Position numbers and translations under genes: made by a program
Part shown: positions 15,897 to 23,195 of the stretch, in pieces
Position numbering within the stretch: the stretch's first letter is position 1
Layout of the letters: each line of letters starts with the position of its first letter
The notes under the pieces: model-generated
Told to the model about the DNA's origin: nothing
What the model saw: the letters and a program-made list of their open reading frames with translations, nothing else
Databases searched by the model: none
Origin: DATCZS01 sp036525795
GTDB lineage: Bacteria; Actinomycetota; Acidimicrobiia; Spongiisociales; ZC4RG35
Direction: 5' to 3'
DNA: 28,215 nt
Assembly: GCA_036525795.1 (NCBI GenBank)
Contig: DATCZS010000126.1
Span: forward strand, 1-28,215

Positions 15897-16036
15897 GTGG
15901 ACGAGACGACGAGAGCGTTGTTCGGGGCCGAGTTCGATGCCACGATCCAGAGCAAGGATTCCGGGTTGCGGCCTCGAAGCAGCGAGAGGTCGCCGTTCTG
16001 CGCCTGCGAGAACTGATGGGTATCGAGGAGGCCTGA
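15897..16036 (+). pseudogene. Small frameshifted gene heading the urate operon
   Basis: GTG 15897 opens VDETTRALFGAEFDATIQSKDSG, and that frame stops at 16014-16016 after 39 codons with unlikely residues. A second frame picks up coding-like sequence, REVAVLRLRELMGIEEA, whose TGA (16034-16036) overlaps the HIU hydrolase ATG by one base. Together they would make one protein of about 46 residues if a single base were added near 15955-15990. The tail loosely resembles the last helix of OHCU decarboxylases, but the piece is too short for that enzyme (about 160 residues). Either a real one-base deletion, an assembly error, or two unrelated ORFs. Confidence 0.4.
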
Positions 16037-16353
16037 TGGCGAGTATCAGCACGCATGTGCTCGACACGCAACTGGGGCGGCCGGGCGTGGGGATTCCGGT
16101 GACGCTGTGGCGTCGCGACTCTGACCGATGGGTCATGGTCGCCGACACGGTGACGGACGCCGATGGGCGGATACCGTCCTTGCTCGAGCAAGCCGATCAG
16201 GGCATCTATCGGATCGTCTTCGACACGTCGGCCTACGGCGTCATCTGGTTCCCGGAGGTGTCGGTGGTGTTCCCCGTCGAAGAGCCCGCTGAGCACTATC
16301 ACGTTCCGCTGCTGTTGAGCAGCCACGGATACACGACGTATCGAGGGAGTTGA
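16036..16353 (+). CDS. uraH: 5-Hydroxyisourate hydrolase (transthyretin-like)
   Basis: A 105-residue protein with the complete family signature. It starts ISTHVLDTQLGRPGVGIPV (catalytic His7), has DADGRIPSLL in the middle, and ends HYHVPLLLSSHGYTTYRGS with the invariant C-terminal YRGS. It hydrolyses 5-hydroxyisourate, the uricase product, to OHCU in the cytoplasm as a homotetramer. The start is ATG 16036, with GAGGAGG just upstream (spacing 4). It overlaps the preceding frameshifted ORF by one base and ends one base before the uricase ATG, so the two enzymes are co-translated. Next-step OHCU decarboxylase is not in the window. Confidence 0.96.
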   Translation: MASISTHVLDTQLGRPGVGIPVTLWRRDSDRWVMVADTVTDADGRIPSLLEQADQGIYRIVFDTSAYGVIWFPEVSVVFPVEEPAEHYHVPLLLSSHGYTTYRGS

Positions 16354-16354
16354 C

Positions 16355-17197
16355 ATGCGCTTGCAGGAAGGGATCTGGGGAAAGGGCGGGATCCGGCTCA
16401 GCAAGGTGATTCGAACGGACGATCGCCACGACATCATCGACATGACCGTGTGGATCCGGCTGGCCGGAGGAACCGATGACGCCTTCACCGAGGGCGACAA
16501 CTCTCGGGTTCTGCCGACCGACACCATGAAAAACACCGTCTACGTGCTGGCGCACGAGCACGAGTTCGGATCGATCGAGGACTTCGGGCTGCTGCTGTGC
16601 CACCACTTTCTCGATCGTCTCGACTCGGTCGGGGAGGCACAGGTTTCGCTCGAGCGCCGGATGTGGCGCCGGATGACAGTCGATGGCGAGCTCCACCCTC
16701 ACGCCTTTGTCCAGCGCACTGCCGAACGACACACGTGCACCGTGGTCGACGACCGGACCGGGCCCGTCGTCGTCGCAGGGGTCGAAGGGTTGGGTCTGCT
16801 CAAGACCACCGGGTCGGCGTTCACCGGTTTTCCCCGCGACGAGTACACGACGTTGCCCGAGGCCACGGATCGGGTGATGTCCACCTTCGTCGAGGCCGAT
16901 TGGCGGTACGAGGGCGGGCCCGACGACTACTTGGAGGCGTGGTACGGGATCCGCCGCACCCTCACCGAGTCCTTCGCCTCGCACGACGAGAGTCAGTCGG
17001 TGCAGCACACGCTGTATTCGATGGCGGGCGCGGTGATCGACGGCTTTGCCGAGGTCGCAGAGATCACCATGCGGCTGCCCAACGCCCATCATCTGACCGT
17101 CGACTTGTCGCCCTTCGGGATCACGAATCGGGATGTCGTCATGCAGCCGGTCGATGAACCGTACGGGATGATCGAGGCCAGGGTCTCCCGGGACTGA
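16355..17197 (+). CDS. uox: Uricase (urate oxidase)
   Basis: A 280-residue protein. It oxidises urate with O2 to 5-hydroxyisourate without a cofactor. Active-site residues match the fungal enzyme numbering: Lys10 in GIWGKGGIRL, Thr57 in LPTDTMKNTVY, and a His in LPNAHHLTVDL (about 245). The substrate-side motifs TTGSAFTGFPRDEYTTLP and SVQHTLYSMA are present. It is slightly shorter than the usual 290-300 residues and lacks a peroxisome-type tail. It starts two bases after the HIU hydrolase stop; its ribosome site (GAGGGAG) lies inside that gene's end. The pair allows purine salvage or use of urate as a nitrogen source. Confidence 0.96.
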   Translation: MRLQEGIWGKGGIRLSKVIRTDDRHDIIDMTVWIRLAGGTDDAFTEGDNSRVLPTDTMKNTVYVLAHEHEFGSIEDFGLLLCHHFLDRLDSVGEAQVSLERRMWRRMTVDGELHPHAFVQRTAERHTCTVVDDRTGPVVVAGVEGLGLLKTTGSAFTGFPRDEYTTLPEATDRVMSTFVEADWRYEGGPDDYLEAWYGIRRTLTESFASHDESQSVQHTLYSMAGAVIDGFAEVAEITMRLPNAHHLTVDLSPFGITNRDVVMQPVDEPYGMIEARVSRD

Positions 17198-17226
17198 GGG
17201 CGGGCGCACAGTCGCCCGGATCCAAG

Positions 17227-17285
17227 CCGGTTCGAGAGACGACTTCGGCGCGGGCGGCGGCGCCTGCATCCGCGACTCGAACCGG
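17227..17285. repeat. Inverted repeat CCGGTTCGAG/CTCGAACCGG after uricase
   Basis: Perfect 10-bp arms at 17227-17236 and 17276-17285 enclose 39 bases that hold a further GC-rich inner hairpin (GGCGC/GCGCC). It lies 30 bases after the uricase stop. It could be a terminator or an operator for the next gene. The GGTTCGAG arm resembles a tRNA T-arm, but no tRNA can be folded around it. Confidence 0.5.
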
Positions 17286-17444
17286 GTGATCCACCTGGGC
17301 CGTCGCCGGCTTCTGTACCACTGCCTCCCAACCAAACCAGGAGGCCCAGGACGTCGGATTGCACTCGTGGCAAGATCGCACCACGAGCCGCGGAACCACA
17401 TCGGCAAGCCCTGCGGCAGGCGGTACCCGCCATCCCCGGGCCGG

Positions 17445-17508
17445 TAGAGTGAAATGGTCCGACAGGTTGCCGGACGCTCGTGTCATCTCGCCGGCAGGCG
17501 AGGAGAGG
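17445..17508 (+). promoter_or_regulatory. -10 (TAGAGT) and strong ribosome site AGGAGAGG
   Basis: TAGAGT (17445-17450) fits a -10 and would start transcription near 17457. AGGAGAGG at 17501-17508 is the only good Shine-Dalgarno. It sits 8 bases before an in-frame ATC (17517) and 41 bases before the first in-frame ATG after it (17550). This argues against ATG 17454 as the start. Confidence 0.4.
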
Positions 17509-19148
17509 ATCATCCGATCACACCGTACGACACCACTTCGGTCGGATGGATGCTCGATCGCATCTTGGCGCGAACGAACTGGGATCGGATCGCCGAGTGG
17601 CCGCCGGATGTGTTCGCCTGCACCGCAGTGTTGCTCCACGTGACCGGGGCGTTCCGGTTCGTGGTGTCGCCACCGGCGGGGGAGCAGTGGCCTCCCTCCT
17701 GCGACTGGACGATGAGGGTCGATGAGGCGGCCACGGAATGGGTCGCCCGGTTGAATGTGGGTGACACCCGCCTTCCGCAGCTGGTGGGAGAGAGCTGGCA
17801 GCTTTTGTCGCTTTCCAGGGGCACGCAGCTGGAAGACCTGGCGACGGGCACCTCGTGGGAGATCTGTCAGGCGATCCTCACGCTTCACGCCGTGGTTGAC
17901 GAAGCGATGGCCGACCTCGACGAGGCCCAGGGATACCCAGCCGATACGTTTGAGGCCACGGCGTGGCGTCTGCTCGCCGAAACCGGTTCGCTGTCGCGGC
18001 TGCCGACCTCCGGAATCAGAGTCCTTCCCAAGGGCCGCCTGGCTCAGGGGGGGATCAACCTCCGATCGCTGTCGAGGAACCTGTCGAGTCACGTCAGTCC
18101 CGTGGATGTGTCCTGGACGAGGGTTCGCCTTGGTGACGTGGAGGAGCGGAAGCGACGAGGTATGACCTGGAATCTTCTCCTGATTCCGTGGCCGTTCGAG
18201 ATCGCCGACAGCGACTTCCAACCCACGGCCGGCCCCCTGCTCAACATGGACCCGGAGTCATTCGGGTTCTTCCAATTCCATCCGCAGCGTCCGCTCGATC
18301 TGTCCCACGTTCAGGATGCGCTCGAAGCGGCTGCGGCCGGCGATGTCGCGGTGCACGCCGTGGTGCTCCCGGAGGCGGCCGTCGTCCCCGAAGAGATAGG
18401 CCTTCTCGAGAACCTCGTGGCGGAACACGGTGCCGTGTTCCTCGCCACGGGGGTCAGGGAACCGTGCGTTTCCCCGACCCAACTGGGCCGCAACTACGCC
18501 CACATCGGGGTATGGAACGGGGAGGAATGGACCCGCCTCCAGGCCGACAAACATCACCGGTGGAACCTCGATGCCAGCCAGGTCCACTCCTATGACCTGT
18601 CGTCTGTGCTCACACCATCCAAGATCTGGTGGGAGGCGATCTCGATTCCACGTCGCAACATCCCGATCATCGACGTCGGTGCGGGAGCCACGGCCGCCGT
18701 ATTGATCTGCGAGGATCTGGCCCGCCTCGACGAGGTGGCCGAGGTGCTGCGATACGTGGGGCCCTCGCTGGTGGTGGCGCTCCTTCTCGACGGGCCGCAG
18801 CTCGCCTCCCGATGGTCGTCCCGCTACGCCGGTGTGCTGGCCGACGACCCCGGATCAGCGGTACTCACATTGACGCCGCTCGGCATGGTGAGTCGGTTCC
18901 GGTGCGCCGGCACGGCGACCTCCCGTTGCATTGCCCTCTGGAAGGATCCCGAGCGGGGCCTGCGAGAGATCGAGGTGGACGAGGCGGCAGGGGCGGTGCT
19001 CCTCACGCTCGGAGAACGCCGCAAGACCGTGTGGACCGCAGACGGGCGGTGCCATCCAGCCAGGACCCCCTGGCTGGTGCTCGAGGACGTGAGACAGATC
19101 CAGCTGGCGGATCGGCGCAGATCCGACCTGGCGGACACCCGGGCCTGA
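17454..19148 (+). CDS. Nitrilase-fold (C-N hydrolase) protein with unassigned N-terminal half
   Basis: 564 residues from ATG 17454. The true start is uncertain: the first 21 codons look non-coding, and translation may begin at ATC 17517 or ATG 17550. Residues about 20-240 are helical with no family I recognise; there is no RT catalytic YxDD. Residues about 245-520 resemble the carbon-nitrogen hydrolase fold: TWNLLLIPWPFEI, Glu307 in VVLPEAAV, HGAVFLATGVREP, Lys366 in LQADKHHRW, Cys419 in AAVLICEDLARLDEV, then a PSLVVALLLDGP strand. This Glu-Lys-Cys set is the catalytic triad of nitrilases and amidases, so the domain may be active. Cytoplasmic. It follows the uricase gene on the same strand after 256 bases and faces a nucleotidyl cyclase gene. 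The role is unknown; ureide hydrolysis and signalling or defence are both possible. Confidence 0.75.
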   Translation: MVRQVAGRSCHLAGRRGEDHPITPYDTTSVGWMLDRILARTNWDRIAEWPPDVFACTAVLLHVTGAFRFVVSPPAGEQWPPSCDWTMRVDEAATEWVARLNVGDTRLPQLVGESWQLLSLSRGTQLEDLATGTSWEICQAILTLHAVVDEAMADLDEAQGYPADTFEATAWRLLAETGSLSRLPTSGIRVLPKGRLAQGGINLRSLSRNLSSHVSPVDVSWTRVRLGDVEERKRRGMTWNLLLIPWPFEIADSDFQPTAGPLLNMDPESFGFFQFHPQRPLDLSHVQDALEAAAAGDVAVHAVVLPEAAVVPEEIGLLENLVAEHGAVFLATGVREPCVSPTQLGRNYAHIGVWNGEEWTRLQADKHHRWNLDASQVHSYDLSSVLTPSKIWWEAISIPRRNIPIIDVGAGATAAVLICEDLARLDEVAEVLRYVGPSLVVALLLDGPQLASRWSSRYAGVLADDPGSAVLTLTPLGMVSRFRCAGTATSRCIALWKDPERGLREIEVDEAAGAVLLTLGERRKTVWTADGRCHPARTPWLVLEDVRQIQLADRRRSDLADTRA

Positions 19149-19160
19149 ACCACGGAAGAG

Positions 19161-19200
19161 GCTCGCGACCCGAAGCCCTGGCCGGGCGAGAGGCGCGAGC
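19161..19200. terminator. Inverted repeat between convergent genes
   Basis: GCTCGCG (19161-19167) and CGCGAGC (19194-19200) form a 7-bp stem with a long GC-rich loop, between the nitrilase-fold gene and the cyclase gene. Terminator by position only. Confidence 0.3.
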
Positions 19201-19275
19201 ACCGACAAGTCGCCGGCCTGGTGGTACCGGGATCGATGGTCCGACCGATCACCCGGTCTTCCGCCGATCTGCTGG

Positions 19276-21063
19276 TCAGTCGTGGGCGAAAGCGCGGCCG
19301 AGGCGGATCCCCTCTTCGAACACCGCCCGCCGGTCGGGGTCGCGAACCGGCAACATCTCGACAAGTCGCTCGAGCGACCCTCCTTCGAGGAGTTGCGTGG
19401 CCCGCTCAAGAGCGTCACCCGCCTCGTCCAGACGGCCGGAATGGGCGAGTGCCAGGCCGAGCACGACGAACGTGGCGTCCCACGATGGATACAGGGCTTT
19501 TGCCTGCGAGGCCAGGGCGGTCGCCTCGTCGTAGCTTCCCGAGAGCAGAGCAGCCATCGCCAGCCCCGTCACCACGAAATAGGCGGCTGGATCGCGGGGA
19601 CTGATCGATCTGGCCCGCTGGAGGAGAAGCACGGCGTCGTCGAGGCTCCCCGCCCAGACCTCTCCCCATCCTCCGTTCATCAGGACGAAGGCGTTGAACG
19701 GATTGAGACGCACCGCATCTCTGAGAGCGGTGAGCCCGGGCTCGTAGTCCCGGCCGACCATCAACAGCACGAAGCCGGCGATCGAGATTGCGTTGGCGTC
19801 ACCCGTGTCTGCATCGAGTGTCTGCCGGGCGAGGAGGACGGCCCGCTCCGGGTCGTCGGGCTGTGACGAGGGCCACCCCCGGGTCAGCCGCTGTTCGTAG
19901 CACCACGAAGCGAACGCCCGCGCCGGGATGTAGCCGGGATCGAGCCGCATGGCCTCATTCAGGAGTTCCAGGCCGAGCCCATTGTCGACCGGGCGCATGG
20001 CGTACACGTGGGGCAGCGCCCGCAGGTACAGGTCGTGGGCGTCGAGGCTGTCCGGCCGGGCTCGGCGAGCCCGCTCGATCTCCGCACGTTGGATCTGGGG
20101 CTCGAGGGTGCCCACGACATCGTCGGTGAGACGATCCTGGAGGTCGAAGACGTCGGCGAGGTCGCCCTCGAACCGATCCGCCCAGACGTGGGCGCCGGTG
20201 GCGGCGTCGATCAACTGGCCGGTGAGCCGGACACGCCGATCGGAACGCTGGACGCTTCCTTCGAGCACGTACCTCACGCCCAGTTCCCGGCCGACCTCCC
20301 GCACATCGATGGCGCGACCCTTGTAGGCAAACGATGACTGACGGGCGACCACGACCAGGGACTTGAAGCGGGCCAGCGCCGTAAGGATGTCGTCCACCAT
20401 CCCGTCGGCGAAGTAGTCCTGGCTGGGGTCGTTGGACAGATTGGCGAAGGGAAGGACGGCAACCGATGCCCGTCCCAGGGGGACAGCGTGCTCAGTCGGG
20501 CGGTGGGCGGGGAAGCCGGGGTCGTGGCTCCCTGACCGCCGGTAGATCATGTATGTGTGAACCGGAGACGTGAGGTTCTTCAGACTCTGCGGACCCATGT
20601 CGTCGATGTGCAATTCGGGGAGCGAACGTACCTGTTGATACGCCCAGTCGGACACGCAGACACCGCCGGGGATGGCGATCGACTCGAGGCGGGCGGCGAG
20701 GTTGACGCCGGTGCCGAAGACGTCTCCGTCGTCGACCGTGATTTCGCCCAGGCTGACTCCGATCCGGAGAGCCAGTCGGGGACTCTGGGGTGTTCGGTCC
20801 TGCCGAAGTGCAAGTTCGGCCTGGATCTCGAGACTGCTGAACACGGCGTCCGTCACACTGCCGAACTCGGCCAGCCACCCGTCCCCGGTGCCCTTGACGA
20901 CCCTTCCGTTGAATCGCTCGGTGACCGGTGCGACGATGTCGGAGCTCAGCCGGCGCATCTCCGCGATCGTGGATTGCTCGTCGCTCTCCATGAGGGCTGA
21001 GTATCCGACGACGTCGGCGACCACGACGGCTGCAAGCTTTCGCGACCCCGGTACCTGGCTCAT
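19276..21063 (-). CDS. Class III adenylate cyclase with TolB-like and TPR regions
   Basis: A 595-residue cytoplasmic protein. Residues 8-175 are a class III cyclase domain with all key residues: metal Asp17 (VADVVGYS) and Asp61 (KGTGDGWLAEF), adenine-specifying Lys57 and Asp114 (GDVFGTG), and transition-state Asn121 and Arg125 (VNLAARLES). It should therefore make cAMP. Residues about 198-310 match the TolB-N-like module common in these proteins (VAVLPFANLSNDPSQDYFADG...YVLEGSV). The rest (about 345-590) is TPR-like helices for protein contacts. AGGAGG lies 12 bases before ATG 21063 on the minus strand, a long spacing. A 92-residue membrane protein precedes it by 21 bases, so the two likely form an operon. 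Confidence 0.9.
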   Translation of the reverse strand: MSQVPGSRKLAAVVVADVVGYSALMESDEQSTIAEMRRLSSDIVAPVTERFNGRVVKGTGDGWLAEFGSVTDAVFSSLEIQAELALRQDRTPQSPRLALRIGVSLGEITVDDGDVFGTGVNLAARLESIAIPGGVCVSDWAYQQVRSLPELHIDDMGPQSLKNLTSPVHTYMIYRRSGSHDPGFPAHRPTEHAVPLGRASVAVLPFANLSNDPSQDYFADGMVDDILTALARFKSLVVVARQSSFAYKGRAIDVREVGRELGVRYVLEGSVQRSDRRVRLTGQLIDAATGAHVWADRFEGDLADVFDLQDRLTDDVVGTLEPQIQRAEIERARRARPDSLDAHDLYLRALPHVYAMRPVDNGLGLELLNEAMRLDPGYIPARAFASWCYEQRLTRGWPSSQPDDPERAVLLARQTLDADTGDANAISIAGFVLLMVGRDYEPGLTALRDAVRLNPFNAFVLMNGGWGEVWAGSLDDAVLLLQRARSISPRDPAAYFVVTGLAMAALLSGSYDEATALASQAKALYPSWDATFVVLGLALAHSGRLDEAGDALERATQLLEGGSLERLVEMLPVRDPDRRAVFEEGIRLGRAFAHD

Positions 21064-21084
21064 CCCTGGGAAGGGCCTCCTCTC

Positions 21085-21363
21085 TCACAAGAATATCGTC
21101 CGAAGTGTTGCGTGTGGCCTCCGGCGAAGGGGAATCGAGGGCACCCCGAGGGAGATCGACGCCTTGAGCAACAGGACTCCTATGTTGGTCTCCGGTGCGC
21201 GGATCAGGAGTACCAACCCAACGACCGCACCAACGACAACGGGAATCGTGTAGATCGGTTTGGTATCGAACGAAGTGGTCAGTTCGACCCATACCAAGAA
21301 GCCCACGATCAACAGGACCGACGCGAAGAGCACGACACCTGCGAACCGTCGGAGACCCCTCAC
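21085..21363 (-). CDS. Small two-helix membrane protein upstream of the cyclase
   Basis: A 92-residue frame starting at GTG 21363 (MRGLRRFAGVV). Two hydrophobic segments (FAGVVLFASVLLIVGFLVWV and YTIPVVVGAVVGLVLLI) are followed by a basic tail. Positive charges before helix 1 suggest an N-in topology. It ends 21 bases before the cyclase ATG on the same strand. A weak GGTGAG precedes the start. No family is recognised; it may tether or sense for the cyclase, which itself has no membrane segment. Confidence 0.55.
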   Translation of the reverse strand: MRGLRRFAGVVLFASVLLIVGFLVWVELTTSFDTKPIYTIPVVVGAVVGLVLLIRAPETNIGVLLLKASISLGVPSIPLRRRPHATLRTIFL

Positions 21364-21531
21364 CCGATCTCACCGAATCGATCTGCCACAGCTCGAGTAT
21401 CCCTTATCGCCCGTCCCGGAAACGCTACGAGATGGTCCAATCCCGTGCAGGCGTCCCACAACGATCGCCAGGAATGATGCCTTCTCGGGCTTGTGGGTCA
21501 CAGGCCGTCGACGTCACAAAAGGGCTTCATC

Positions 21532-21537
21532 TAGTGT
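21532..21537 (+). promoter_or_regulatory. -10 element (TAGTGT) for the rhodanese gene
   Basis: TAGTGT ends 6 bases before GTG 21544, giving a leaderless transcript. TCGACG-like sequence lies at about -35 distance. Confidence 0.45.
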
Positions 21538-21543
21538 CGGGGT

Positions 21544-21966
21544 GTGGAGGTACCGGTGGTGCGCAAGACGGTGCTCCAGATGTGGGCCGCGGCCAACGAG
21601 CAGGTGGAGACTCTGACACCATCCGCGCTCGCCGAGGAGTTGGAGTCCGGCGGAGTCCTGCTTCTGGATGTCCGCTTGCCGATCGAGATCGCGCGAAGAG
21701 GGACCATCGAGGGCTCGACTCCGGTTCCGCGACAGGTCGTGGAGTGGTGGGCAGATCCCGACAGCCCCTACTTCCGTCCCGACGGAGTGTTTGGCAACTT
21801 CGAGCAGCGAATCGTGACGTTCTGTGACGGAGGAGGCAACGGCGCATTTTCCGCAGTAGCGCTTGCCGAACTCGGGTACGTGAATGTGGCGACCCTCGAA
21901 GGCGGCTTCTACGGATGGGTCGGCGCCGGCCTCACCATCGTCCCGCCGCGAGCCAACAACACATGA
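21544..21966 (+). CDS. Rhodanese-like domain protein
   Basis: A 140-residue single-domain protein. It has the N-terminal strand LLLDVRLPIEIARRGTIEGS (the family D-x-R motif), then a WW-containing insert (VVEWWADPDSPYF), the active loop starting at Cys94 (TFCDGGGNGAFSA), and the closing motif LAELGYVNVATLEGGFYGWVGAG. Rhodaneses carry persulfide on the loop Cys to transfer sulfur. Here the usual Arg of the loop (CxxGxR) is replaced, so sulfur transfer is uncertain although the Cys is kept. The start is GTG 21544, without a Shine-Dalgarno and with leaderless spacing. It stands alone. Confidence 0.88.
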   Translation: MEVPVVRKTVLQMWAAANEQVETLTPSALAEELESGGVLLLDVRLPIEIARRGTIEGSTPVPRQVVEWWADPDSPYFRPDGVFGNFEQRIVTFCDGGGNGAFSAVALAELGYVNVATLEGGFYGWVGAGLTIVPPRANNT

Positions 21967-22015
21967 CGGCGGATCCCCTTGGCCATGCCGGCGGGTACAG
22001 GCGTTGGAGGCGCCC

Positions 22016-22198
22016 ATGGCTGACGGCGGCGAAACCGGAGATGTCCGCGACCGCTGCCAGCGGCAGTCGGAAACCTGTCCCGGACTGGGGGACGCCCCCG
22101 GTGGCGCTGCGAGCGGTGGTATGTGTGAAGTGACCGGTATGCACAATCGGACGGGCGGGCGCGACCGGTCCTTGAGCCGTAGGAGGCGTGATGAGTGA
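22016..22198 (+). CDS. Possible 60-residue ORF ahead of the membrane protein gene
   Basis: ATG 22016 has GGAGG 6 bases upstream, and the TGA overlaps the start of the next gene by 8 bases. The product (MADGGETGDVRDRCQRQSE...) has three Cys and an Arg-rich end and no recognised family. The Arg-rich end is partly forced by the next gene's ribosome site. Could be a leader or chance. Confidence 0.2.
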   Translation: MADGGETGDVRDRCQRQSETCPGLGDAPGGAASGGMCEVTGMHNRTGGRDRSLSRRRRDE

Positions 22199-22838
22199 AT
22201 CGAGGTTGGAACGACTGGCTCCGCTCACGGGCGTGGTCTTCGTAGCCCTGCTGGTGGCGGGAACACTGGTGATCAACAACTATGACTTCTTGCCTCCCGG
22301 AGACGAGCTCAAGTCCTTCTATGAGAGCAACTCCGTGCGCGCCCGGACCGGCTACTACCTGATCCTGCTTTCGGCGGTCCTTCTGCTCTGGTTTGTGGGC
22401 AGCCTCCGCTCGAGGCTTCGGAGTGCAGAGGGTGGCACCGGGCGTCTCTCTGCAGTCGCCTTCGGTGGTGGAGTGGCGGCCACCGCCGGGATGCTGGTCG
22501 GCAACGCCGCGGGATTGGCAGCAGCTGTGCGAGGTGGAGCCGACGGGGGGATCTCTGTCGAAGCGGCGACGGCGCTATACGACTTCACAGCGGTGCTCAT
22601 GGGGAACACCGTCCCGATGGGGTACGCCGTCCTCCTCGGTGCGACTGCGGTGGTTTCGTTCCGGACTGGAGTGTTCGCCGGCTGGCTCAACTGGGTGACT
22701 GCGGTTGTGGCCATCGGTTTGTTGATCCCCGAAGTCAACTTCGTGTCTGCGGGAGCTGCGGTGCTGTGGGTTGCGGTGGTCAGCGTCCTTCTGTACACCT
22801 CCTCCAATCGGGCTCCGGCTGGGCCCAACCCCACCTAA
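22191..22838 (+). CDS. Membrane protein, function unknown
   Basis: A 215-residue protein. The start is ATG 22191, with AGGAGG at 22181-22186 (spacing 4); GTG 22188 is too close to it. About six hydrophobic helices: residues 13-30, 50-70, 88-108, 130-150, 158-176 and 180-200. After helix 1 comes an outside segment (NNYDFLPPGDELKSFYESN), a pattern common in uncharacterised actinobacterial membrane proteins of this size. No catalytic motif is seen. It ends at a TAA followed by a 357-base gap. Confidence 0.8.
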   Translation: MSESRLERLAPLTGVVFVALLVAGTLVINNYDFLPPGDELKSFYESNSVRARTGYYLILLSAVLLLWFVGSLRSRLRSAEGGTGRLSAVAFGGGVAATAGMLVGNAAGLAAAVRGGADGGISVEAATALYDFTAVLMGNTVPMGYAVLLGATAVVSFRTGVFAGWLNWVTAVVAIGLLIPEVNFVSAGAAVLWVAVVSVLLYTSSNRAPAGPNPT

Positions 22839-23195
22839 ACCAAAGACACCCGCTCCTCCGTTCTGGTTCCCCAGGGCCAAGGCCCCACGGCGGCCGAGGT
22901 CTCTACCGCCAAACGACATGTCATCGGGGAGCCTGGCAGCAGCCGCATCTGTATCGATCAATCACTGCGGGAGGGAAGAGCCTTCCGACCGGTACGGTGA
23001 GTCGAGTCATCCATCGCGTCAGTTCTGTCGAACCCACGCGGCGTGACGATGGCGCAGCCGGTAGCGTTGTCCGGGCAGAGGCGAGCGTCGGTCTGGATCT
23101 TTGGCGTCCGGCGTTCGGGCGTGTGCGGCTCCGCCCTTTGCGACCGCTCTGCGTTCGGTTCGCCTCAGGTGGATGTCAGAAGACCGGAGGGCAGA
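22839..23195 (+). promoter_or_regulatory. Non-coding region before the EamA gene
   Basis: No gene is supported. TACGGT at 22993-22998 could be a -10, leaving a leader of about 190 bases. GGGCCAAGGCCC near 22880 is a tight palindrome of unknown meaning. GGAGG at 23186-23190 is the ribosome site of the EamA gene. Confidence 0.3.

Noticed and set aside
17227..17290. tRNA-like T-arm (GGTTCGAGTC on the minus strand)
   Set aside because: The flanking bases cannot form a T-stem or acceptor stem, and no anticodon arm is found at the right distance; it is an arm of an inverted repeat.
17454..19148. Retron or DRT-type reverse transcriptase linked to the nitrilase domain
   Set aside because: No YxDD or other RT motif in the N-terminal half, and no RT gene in the window.
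23043..23195. Longer N-terminus for the EamA transporter (ATG/GTG starts near 23043)
   Set aside because: The 51 extra residues are Arg/Ser-rich and unlike the family, while TTG 23196 has GGAGG at 5 bases.
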